Assembly (NCBI RefSeq): GCF_039909015.1 | Contig: NZ_CP150919.1 | Location: 5,866,501-5,930,500, forward strand | Source of the DNA: Pseudomonas grandcourensis | Lineage (GTDB): Bacteria > Pseudomonadota > Gammaproteobacteria > Pseudomonadales > Pseudomonadaceae | Direction of reading: 5' to 3' | DNA: 64,000 nt | Shown here: piece after piece, positions 55,355 to 64,000 of the stretch | Layout of the letters: the number at the start of each line of letters is the position of its first letter | How positions within the stretch are numbered: the first letter of the stretch is position 1 | Translations under genes and position numbers: made by a program | The notes under the pieces: generated by a model | Databases searched by the model: none | What the model was told of the DNA's origin: nothing | The model's input: the letters and a program-made list of their open reading frames with translations, nothing else

Positions 55355-57208
55355 ATGCTCAAACGCCTTGCCTGGCTGGCGCTGTGTGTCTGCGCCCCGC
55401 TGTCCGCCGCGCCTCACGTCGACCCACAACGTTTGCAGCAACTGGCCAACGCCCCCTTCTGGATATCCCTGGGCCATTACGAAACCGCCAAGCTCGGCGG
55501 CTGGCGCAGCTATGTCAGCGACAGGAAGTTCTTCCTCGCCGCTGACGGCAATGAACATCCGGAACATGAACTGACGGCGACTGTACAAGCCTTGTACGCC
55601 CCGGCCAGTGCCGGTGAAACACACGCTCAATGCGTCTACCCGGCCCGCACCCGCTGGCTGAAAGAACAACTCGGCCTGACCGGCCTGCCGACACCGGACT
55701 GCGCCGGCTTCAAGCAATGGTTCAAGGACGTCTCGCCCGACAGCGCGGTGATGATCTTCCCCGCCGCATACCTGAACAGCCCGTCCTCGATGTTCGGCCA
55801 TACCCTGCTGCGCATCGACCAGGCCGAAGTGAAGAGCGACAAGACTTCGCTGCTCAGCTACGCGATCAACTTCGGCGCCTACATCGAGGGCTCGGACAAC
55901 AGCATCCTCTATGCCTGGAAAGGACTCATGGGCGGCTATCCCGGGCTGTTCGCGATGGTGCCCTATCAGGAAAAGCTCTCGGAATACCGCAGCCTGGAAA
56001 ACCGCGACCTGTGGGAATACCGCCTGAACCTGACCCGGCAGGAAACCGCGCGCATGGTCGAGCACGTCTGGGAGCTGAAACAGATCAAGTTCGACTATTT
56101 TTTCTTCGACGAGAACTGCTCGTACCGCTTACTGGAACTGCTGCAAGTGGCCCGCCCGGGCCTGCGCCTGACCGAGCAATTCCCGCTCACCGCCATCCCG
56201 ACCGACACCGTCAAAGCCGTGAAAAATGCCGGACTGGTGGAGTCCATCCAGTATCGTCCGTCCCGGGAGCGCGAGTTGCTCAGCCGCGCCGAGCCGTTGA
56301 ACCCTGAAGAGCAGCAGTGGGTGCTGAAAGTCAGCGCCGATCAGAAGCAATTGCAGGACCCGGCATTCAAGGCGCAGCCGCGCGACCGTCAGGCGCTGAT
56401 CATCGATGCGGCCTATCGTCTGGAGCGTTACCGCGCCAACGGCCAGGAACGCGACCCGGCGCGCGCCCAGCGCAGTTTCGAACTGCTGCGGGCAATCAAC
56501 CAGAACCCGGCGCCGGAACTGGATATCCCGCAACCGGGCCTGCCTGAAGACGGTCACGAGTCCCGCACCTGGCAGCTCGGCCTTGGCACCCGTGGAGATA
56601 AAGCCTTTGGCGAGTACGGCTTGCGCATGGCTTATCACGACCTCAATGACAACAACGAAAGCTTCCCTCTTGGCGCACAGATCGAAATCCTGCAATTGAA
56701 ACTGCGCCAGTACGAAGGCAATGACTGGCAAGTGCAGCAACTGGACCTGGCCACCATTCGCTCCCTGACCCCGCGTAACGAGCTGCTGCAACCGCTGTCA
56801 TGGCAAGTCACCGGCGGTCTGGAGCGGGTACCGGGCAAGCATGATGACCAGACCCTTGTCAGCCACGTTAACGGCGGTGGTGGTGGCACCTGGCAACTGG
56901 GCGATGACCTGCTCGGATTTGCCCTGGGCACTGCGCGTATCGAGCACAACAACGACTTCGCCGCATTCATTGCCCCGGCCGCCGGGTTCAACAGTGGTCT
57001 GCTGTGGAAAAACCCGCTGGGCAATTTGAGCCTGGAAGCCAAGGGTGACTTTTTCACCAATGGTGAAGTGCGCCGCAGCCTGAGCCTGAATCAGCAATGG
57101 GAAATATCGCGCAATCTCGGCCTGCGTTTGAGCGCCCAGCGCGAGTTCAGCCATTTGGCGACGGCCGAGAATGAAGTGATGCTTGAACTGAAGTGGTATC
57201 ACTACTGA
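55355..57208 (+). CDS. DUF4105 (Lnb-like N-terminal domain) exported protein
   Basis: A 617-residue envelope protein with a signal peptide (MLKRLAWLALCVCAPLSAA). Residues about 20-300 form the DUF4105/Lnb N-terminal domain, with the family hallmarks WISLGHYE, MIFPAAYLNSPSSMFGHTLL (conserved histidine) and FFFDENCSYRLLELL (conserved cysteine). A His/Cys pair of this kind acts in the lipoprotein transacylase Lnb of Gram-positive bacteria. The C-terminal part (about 430-617) is beta-rich and may form a barrel-like domain. ATG 55355 begins the signal peptide; the in-frame start at 55304 lies in the preceding terminator. Function in Pseudomonas is not established. Confidence 0.78.
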   Translation: MLKRLAWLALCVCAPLSAAPHVDPQRLQQLANAPFWISLGHYETAKLGGWRSYVSDRKFFLAADGNEHPEHELTATVQALYAPASAGETHAQCVYPARTRWLKEQLGLTGLPTPDCAGFKQWFKDVSPDSAVMIFPAAYLNSPSSMFGHTLLRIDQAEVKSDKTSLLSYAINFGAYIEGSDNSILYAWKGLMGGYPGLFAMVPYQEKLSEYRSLENRDLWEYRLNLTRQETARMVEHVWELKQIKFDYFFFDENCSYRLLELLQVARPGLRLTEQFPLTAIPTDTVKAVKNAGLVESIQYRPSRERELLSRAEPLNPEEQQWVLKVSADQKQLQDPAFKAQPRDRQALIIDAAYRLERYRANGQERDPARAQRSFELLRAINQNPAPELDIPQPGLPEDGHESRTWQLGLGTRGDKAFGEYGLRMAYHDLNDNNESFPLGAQIEILQLKLRQYEGNDWQVQQLDLATIRSLTPRNELLQPLSWQVTGGLERVPGKHDDQTLVSHVNGGGGGTWQLGDDLLGFALGTARIEHNNDFAAFIAPAAGFNSGLLWKNPLGNLSLEAKGDFFTNGEVRRSLSLNQQWEISRNLGLRLSAQREFSHLATAENEVMLELKWYHY

Positions 57209-57319
57209 CCTGACACACCACAGGGGTTATGGCGTATTGCTCGCCATCGGTCGTTTACAGACATCCACTGAAACCAAATGCCTGCGACCATGGCCAAAAC
57301 CCTATACCGGGAGAATTCC

Positions 57320-59166
<1,847 letters not shown>

Positions 59167-59347
59167 TTATTGTCGTTGGAGGAGATTGAGCCGGACTGTA
59201 ACAAACGGATCGCGCACAAGAACAGAGCAAAATGTCGCATTCATGAAATTAAATGGTGCACAGGATATAAATTATTCCGGTTTTTGGCTATTTTTGCACC
59301 TGAACAGGGATTCAAGATCCGGCTTTTGCACCACAAGGGAGATCGCT

Positions 59348-59367
59348 ATCGCGAGCAAGCTCGCGAT
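59348..59367. repeat. Truncated REP core
   Basis: ATCGCGAGCAAGCTCGCGAT is a perfect 20-base palindrome equal to the inner part of the local REP family, lacking the flanking CTCCCACA. Confidence 0.6.
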
Positions 59368-59402
59368 GAATGCGCCGCGGTATCACTGAAAAAAACGCAC
59401 AA

Positions 59403-59433
59403 AAAAACGGAGCCCAAAGGCTCCGCTCTTTAT
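59403..59433 (-). terminator. Rho-independent terminator of ettA
   Basis: On the minus strand, GCGGAGCC-TTT-GGGCTCCGTTTTTTT, just beyond the ettA stop. Confidence 0.88.
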
Positions 59434-59448
59434 GCAACCAACCCGAAA

Positions 59449-61113
59449 TCAGGCCAGTTTCTTGTGCCGTACGCGATGCGGCTGTGCAGCCGCTTCGCCG
59501 AGGCGCTTTCTACGGTCGGCTTCGTACTCGGTGTAGTTACCTTCGAAGAACACCGCTTGCGAGTCGTCTTCGTACGCCAGGATGTGAGTCGCGACGCGGT
59601 CAAGGAACCACCGGTCGTGGGAGATCACAATGGCGGCGCCCGGGAAGTCCAGCAGGGCTTCTTCCAGGGAACGCAGGGTTTCAACGTCGAGGTCGTTGGA
59701 CGGTTCGTCGAGCAGCAGGACGTTACCGCCCTCCTTCAGGGTCAGGGCCAGGTGCAAGCGACCGCGCTCACCACCGGACAGGTCCTTGACGAACTTCTGC
59801 TGATCGCCGCCCTTGAAGTTGAAGCGACCGACGTAGGTACGCGACGGGATCTCGTAGTTGCCGATGCGGATCTGGTCGGAACCGTCGGAGATCTGCTGGA
59901 ACACGGTCTTGCTGCCGTCCAGGTCTTCGCGGCTCTGGTCCACACAAGCAAGCTGCACGGTTTCACCGACTTCGATGCTGCCCGAATCCGGCGTTTCCTT
60001 GCCCATCAGCATGCGGAACAGGGTCGACTTACCGGCACCGTTACCGCCGATCACGCCGACGATGGCGCCTTTAGGCATGGAGAACGACAGGTTGTCGATC
60101 AGCACGCGGTCGCCATAGCCCTTGGTGACGTTCTTGAACTCGATGACCTTGTCGCCCAGGCGCGGACCGGCCGGGATGTAGATCTCGTTGGTTTCGCTGC
60201 GCTTCTGGAATTCCTGCGACTGCATTTCTTCGAAGCGTTGCAGACGAGCCTTGGATTTCGACTGGCGGGCCTTGGCGCCTTTGCGCACCCACTCCAGTTC
60301 TTCCTTCATGGCTTTTTCGTGGGCCGACTGCTGCTTGGATTCGGCAGCCAGACGGTCGGACTTGGCTTCCAGCCAACCCGAATAGTTGCCCTCGTAAGGA
60401 ATGCCCGCGCCGCGGTCGAGTTCCAGGATCCAGCCGGCAACGTTGTCCAGGAAGTAACGGTCGTGCGTGATCGCGACCACGGTGCCCGGGAAGTCGTGCA
60501 GGAAGTGCTCAAGCCACGCAACGGAATCGGCGTCCAGGTGGTTGGTCGGTTCGTCGAGCAGCAGCATGTCCGGGGCGGACAGCAACAGGCGGCACAGGGC
60601 CACACGACGCTTCTCACCACCGGAGAGGAATTCGACCTTGGCGTCCCAGGCCGGCAGACGCAGCGCGTCGGCGGCGACTTCCAGTTGACGATCGAGGTTG
60701 TGACCGTCACTGGCTTGCAGGATCGCTTCGAGCTTGGCCTGTTCGGCCGCCAGTTTGTCGAAGTCGGCGTCTTCTTCAGCGTAAGCCGCGTAGACCTCAT
60801 CCAGGCGAGCCTGGGCGTTCTTGATCACGCTGACCGCTTCCTCAACCACTTCACGCACGGTTTTGGTCGGGTCCAGGATCGGCTCTTGCGGCAGATAACC
60901 GATGTTCAGCTCCGGCATCGGACGGGCTTCGCCCTCGAACTCGGTGTCGACGCCTGCCATGATTTTCAGCAGCGTGGACTTACCCGAACCGTTGAGGCCG
61001 AGTACGCCGATCTTGGCGCCGGGGAAGAACGACAGAGAAATGTTTTTCAGGATTTCCCGCTTCGGCGGAACAACTTTGCCCAGCCGATGCATGGTGAATA
61101 CGTATTGAGCCAT
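59449..61113 (-). CDS. ettA: Energy-dependent translational throttle protein EttA
   Basis: A 554-residue ABC-F ATPase that binds the ribosomal E site and gates entry into elongation according to ATP level. There are two ABC domains: Walker A GLNGSGKSTL (about residues 39-48) with LSGGEKRRVAL, and Walker A GGNGAGKSTLF (about 356-366) with LSGGERGRLHLAL. The inter-domain arm and linker (about 240-320, AHEKAMKEELEWVRKGAKAR) match EttA. It starts MAQYVFTMHRLGKVVPPKRE, which is highly conserved. It is divergent from the large sensor gene. Confidence 0.96.
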   Translation of the reverse strand: MAQYVFTMHRLGKVVPPKREILKNISLSFFPGAKIGVLGLNGSGKSTLLKIMAGVDTEFEGEARPMPELNIGYLPQEPILDPTKTVREVVEEAVSVIKNAQARLDEVYAAYAEEDADFDKLAAEQAKLEAILQASDGHNLDRQLEVAADALRLPAWDAKVEFLSGGEKRRVALCRLLLSAPDMLLLDEPTNHLDADSVAWLEHFLHDFPGTVVAITHDRYFLDNVAGWILELDRGAGIPYEGNYSGWLEAKSDRLAAESKQQSAHEKAMKEELEWVRKGAKARQSKSKARLQRFEEMQSQEFQKRSETNEIYIPAGPRLGDKVIEFKNVTKGYGDRVLIDNLSFSMPKGAIVGVIGGNGAGKSTLFRMLMGKETPDSGSIEVGETVQLACVDQSREDLDGSKTVFQQISDGSDQIRIGNYEIPSRTYVGRFNFKGGDQQKFVKDLSGGERGRLHLALTLKEGGNVLLLDEPSNDLDVETLRSLEEALLDFPGAAIVISHDRWFLDRVATHILAYEDDSQAVFFEGNYTEYEADRRKRLGEAAAQPHRVRHKKLA

Positions 61114-61402
61114 GGAGAACCTAGGGTCAGTGACTGATGGATGATTGGAGCGCAGGCAATGCCTGGCCAGGCTGTGCGCGTCGCCCGATTGAGAGCTTTC
61201 AATATGAGCGCGCTGAAAAAGCCTGATTTTAGGAGCTGGAACGCTCCCGCGTAACCGACAAAGCTACCTTAATGACAGATGGCAGTCCAGCCGACGGGCC
61301 GGGGCTGGCACTTCGCCACAACTCAAGGCATGCTAGCCGCCCTTCGGGCGTCCGGCTTATAGTGCACGTCGCGCCAGTCCAGCCAAACCGCAGGATTACA
61401 GC

Positions 61403-64000
61403 TTGTCCATTGTCCCACCGCCTCTGACTTCCAGTGCGCCGGCCACAGCGCCCGGCTCCCCCCTGCGCGGGACCTTGAAGGGCACCTTGGCGACACTCGT
61501 ATTATTGCTGATGGCCCTGCTGTTCTGGCAGTTGCTCGACCAGTTGCGCGAAACCCAGAAGAACCAGCGCCAGTACACCATCGATTACACCGCCGATCTG
61601 GCCGCGCAGGTCAGCCTGAACATGGCGCTCAACGCGCAGATCGCCCTCAACCTGTTGCCGATCGTCGAGCAACCGCAGGACGCCGATGAATTGCAGGCCC
61701 TGCTGCGCAAGCTGCAACAGTCACTGCCAGACCTGCGCAGCCTGGCGTTGCTCAGCCCCTCGGGAAGAGTCATCAGTGACAGCGCTCCCGTCAGCGATGA
61801 CAGCGACTATCTGAGTGAACTGGTTCGCCGCAGCCACGCTCAGGCGCACTACTTCAGCAACGCCACCGACGGTTCCGTGGTGCATTTATTGTTGCATCAG
61901 GCCAGCGGCAGTTCCCGAGGCTATTGGGTCCTGCGCCTGACTCCCACCTTCTTTTCGTCCCTGACCAAGCAACGCGAGGCCGGCGGCCGCCCGTTGTGGC
62001 TGGTGGAAAACCGCATCAATCATCAGATCATCAGCCGCGACGACGCGCAGGCCTCGGTCAATCCGGGCACGCTGACCGAGGACGATGTCGCCAACAGCGT
62101 GCTGACCGTTCCGCTGAGCAGCAGCGATTGGCAACTGCGCGGTTTGTTCGACCGCCAGCGCGTGCTGGAAGAGCTGCTGCCGGCGTTCATCGGCAAATGT
62201 CTGCTGGGCCTGGCGTTTTCCATACTGCCGTTCATCGCCCTGCTGAACATGCGCCGGCGTCAGCGCCAGTTGAATGAAGGCCGCCGGCGTTACCAGGACA
62301 TTTTCGAAGGCACCGGCGTGGCCTTGTGCGTCCTCGACATGTCCGGGCTCAAGGTCTTTTTCGACAAGGCGCAACTGCAGGACAGCGAGCAACTGCAAGC
62401 GTGGCTGGCGATCCCGGAGCAACGCCGGCCATTGCTCAAGGAACTGCGGATCACCGAGGTCAACCAGGTTGCGCTGCAACTGCTTAATGTCGATAGCGCC
62501 GACAAAGCCTGGAAACTGCTGATCGACGGTAATCCACAGGACGGCACCACCATCGGCAATCAGGTGCTCGACGCGATGTTCAACCAGCAGCAACAGCTTG
62601 AGCTGGAAATCAAACTCCAGAACGCTGGCGGCCGCGACCAGCACCTGTGGCTGGTGCTGCGCCTGCCGCAAACCCCGGACGACTATAAAGCGGTGATCCT
62701 GAGCATCACCGACATCACCAGCCGCAAGCTCATCGAACTGTCGCTGCAGGAGCGCGAAGGGTTCTGGTCGGATGTGGTGCGCACCGTGCCGGATCATCTG
62801 TATGTGCAGGATGTGATCAGCCAGCGCATGATCTACAGCAACCACCATCTGGGCCAGACCCTAGGCTACAACCGCACCGAACTGCACCAGATGGGCGAAT
62901 ACTTCTGGGAAATCCTTCTGCATCCCGAAGACGCCGACTATTACCATCGCTCCCGCCAGGTCCAGCGCCAGGCCGGTTATCGCCAGTTGATGCAGTGCCA
63001 GTTGCGCTTCCGCCATCGGGACGGCCAGTGGCGACGCTTCGAGATTCGCGAGCAGGCACTGGCCCGGGACAAAAACGATCAGGTCACGCGGATCATCGGC
63101 GTGGCCAAGGACATCACCGACCAGATCGAAGCCAGCGAATCCCTGCGCGACAGCGAGCAACGCTACCGGATGCTCGCCGAAAGCATCAGCGACGTGATTT
63201 TCTCCACCGACAACCGCCTTAACCTCAATTACGTCAGCCCTTCGGTGCAAGCGGTGCTGGGTTACGACGCCGAGTGGATTTTCCAGAACGGCTGGCAATC
63301 GACCATCGCCAACCCGCAACAACTGACCGGCATCTACCACCTGATGGACCGAGTCAGCAAAGCGCTGGATAAACCGGACCAACTGGCGCTGTTGCGCAGC
63401 CAGGTGCAAACCCAACTGTTCCTGTTCGATTGCCTGCGGGCCGACGGGCGCAAGATCCCGATCGAACTGCGCCTGGTGTTGGTCTGGGACGAACACGGTA
63501 CGTTCGAAGGGGTGCTCGGCGTCGGCCGCGACATCAGCCAGCAACGCCGGGCCGAAAAAGACCTGCGCATGGCGGCTACGGTATTCGAACACTCGACCTC
63601 GGCGATCCTGATCACCGACCCGGCCGGCTACATCGTCCAGGCCAACGAAGCCTTCAGTCGTGTCAGCGGTTACGCCGTGGAGCAGGTCCTCGACCAGTTG
63701 CCGAACATGCTGACGGTCGACGACCAGCAGGAAGCCCATCTGCGTTACGTGCTCAAGCAATTGGGCCAGCACAGCACCTGGGAAGGCGAAGTCTGGCTCA
63801 AGCGCCGCAACGGCGAGCACTACCCGGCCTGGGTCGGGATCACCGCCGTGCTCGACGATGAAGGCGACCTGGCCAGTTATGTGTGCTTCTTCAGCGACAT
63901 CAGTGAGCGCAAGGCCAGCGAGCAGCGGATTCACCGCCTCGCCTACTACGACGCCCTGACCCACCTGCCCAACCGTTCGCTGTTCCAGGATCGCCTGCAC
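61403..64000 (+). CDS. morA: MorA-like PAS/GGDEF(-EAL) sensor protein, 3'-truncated by window edge
   Basis: The first 866 codons of a membrane-bound c-di-GMP enzyme. Membrane segments at about residues 27-47 and 264-284 flank a periplasmic sensory region. Then come a PAS-like region (about 294-450), PAS/PAC (about 453-575, FWSDVVRTVPDHLYVQDV, ending KDITDQIEASE), PAS (about 587-715, MLAESISDVIFSTD) and PAS (about 725-840, TVFEHSTSAILITDPAG). The beginning of a GGDEF domain follows (RLAYYDALTHLPNRSLFQDR, from about 845). An EAL domain would follow beyond the window. No ATG suits; the frame upstream offers TTG 61403 (LSIVPPPLTSSAP) with AGGA eight bases before. Position near ettA/gdhA and the domain order fit MorA, a motility regulator; other PAS-GGDEF-EAL proteins are possible. 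Confidence 0.7.
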   Translation, partial: MSIVPPPLTSSAPATAPGSPLRGTLKGTLATLVLLLMALLFWQLLDQLRETQKNQRQYTIDYTADLAAQVSLNMALNAQIALNLLPIVEQPQDADELQALLRKLQQSLPDLRSLALLSPSGRVISDSAPVSDDSDYLSELVRRSHAQAHYFSNATDGSVVHLLLHQASGSSRGYWVLRLTPTFFSSLTKQREAGGRPLWLVENRINHQIISRDDAQASVNPGTLTEDDVANSVLTVPLSSSDWQLRGLFDRQRVLEELLPAFIGKCLLGLAFSILPFIALLNMRRRQRQLNEGRRRYQDIFEGTGVALCVLDMSGLKVFFDKAQLQDSEQLQAWLAIPEQRRPLLKELRITEVNQVALQLLNVDSADKAWKLLIDGNPQDGTTIGNQVLDAMFNQQQQLELEIKLQNAGGRDQHLWLVLRLPQTPDDYKAVILSITDITSRKLIELSLQEREGFWSDVVRTVPDHLYVQDVISQRMIYSNHHLGQTLGYNRTELHQMGEYFWEILLHPEDADYYHRSRQVQRQAGYRQLMQCQLRFRHRDGQWRRFEIREQALARDKNDQVTRIIGVAKDITDQIEASESLRDSEQRYRMLAESISDVIFSTDNRLNLNYVSPSVQAVLGYDAEWIFQNGWQSTIANPQQLTGIYHLMDRVSKALDKPDQLALLRSQVQTQLFLFDCLRADGRKIPIELRLVLVWDEHGTFEGVLGVGRDISQQRRAEKDLRMAATVFEHSTSAILITDPAGYIVQANEAFSRVSGYAVEQVLDQLPNMLTVDDQQEAHLRYVLKQLGQHSTWEGEVWLKRRNGEHYPAWVGITAVLDDEGDLASYVCFFSDISERKASEQRIHRLAYYDALTHLPNRSLFQDRLH

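Noticed and set aside
59348..59367. Palindrome upstream of gdhA as a regulator operator
   Set aside because: The sequence equals the core of the local REP family, so a REP remnant is the simpler reading.
61886..64000. Minus-strand frames (320 and 379 codons) at the right end
   Set aside because: The plus strand carries a continuous frame with four PAS-like regions and a GGDEF start; the minus frames have no recognisable motif.

Overview
The window is a G+C-rich gamma-proteobacterial chromosome segment. It is almost certainly from a member of the Pseudomonas fluorescens group: it carries genus-typical families (DUF1780, DUF3094, DUF2790, PP0621-like and PA4570-like proteins), the Pseudomonas order murJ-ribF-ileS-lspA-fkpB-ispH and rplU-rpmA-obgE-proB, and many short palindromes of the fluorescens REP/REPIN type. 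Nothing looks like a prophage, plasmid, genomic island, CRISPR array or intact insertion sequence. Most of the window is core genome. All family assignments come from reading the protein sequences, not from database searches.

Layout. 1-7.4 kb: the 3' part of an acetyl-CoA synthetase, an MpaB/DUF2236 protein, an rRNA methyltransferase-like enzyme, a large DUF748 envelope protein and DUF2845. 7.5-11.8 kb: a BON-domain protein, then pilA diverging from pilC-pilD-coaE-yacG. pilB, usually found here in P. aeruginosa, is absent. 11.8-17.7 kb: an orphan ECF-type permease, a LysR regulator, DUF2790, and a benK-benE-benF transport operon with no benzoate-degrading enzymes. 17.9-20.2 kb: DUF1780, DUF3094 and a type II NADH dehydrogenase. 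20.4-20.8 kb: a tRNA Asn-Pro-Lys-Pro cluster. 21-26.7 kb: clpB behind a clear sigma-32 promoter, pgeF, rluD, and divergent bamD.

26.7-33.4 kb: the second type IV pilus locus (pilS-pilR, thiO, pilE, the pilX/W/V/fimU set, and divergent fimT). Here pilS survives only as a fragment of about 100 codons. A 137-residue exported ORF sits where the large tip adhesin gene pilY1 is expected. 33.4-41 kb: the ispH/fkpB/lspA/ileS/ribF/murJ block, interrupted by a REPIN nested in another REP. 41-46.7 kb: rpsT, creA/proB, obgE, rpmA/rplU and ispB. 46.8-54.5 kb: yjdM, a PA4570-like gene with a Fur-box-like site, fklB, small conserved genes, an unrecognised 609-residue lipoprotein and a Lon-like protease. 54.7-64 kb: DUF3015, DUF4105, a Gre-like factor, gdhA, ettA, and the first 866 codons of a MorA-like PAS/GGDEF protein that runs off the end.

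The most interesting theme is coordinated erosion or remodelling of the type IVa pilus system. pilA, its sigma-54 promoter, pilC, pilD, pilR and all minor pilin genes are intact as reading frames. The kinase PilS, the assembly ATPase PilB (at its usual site) and full-length PilY1 are missing. The system may be dying, may be complemented by genes elsewhere, or may be used as a reduced pseudopilus.
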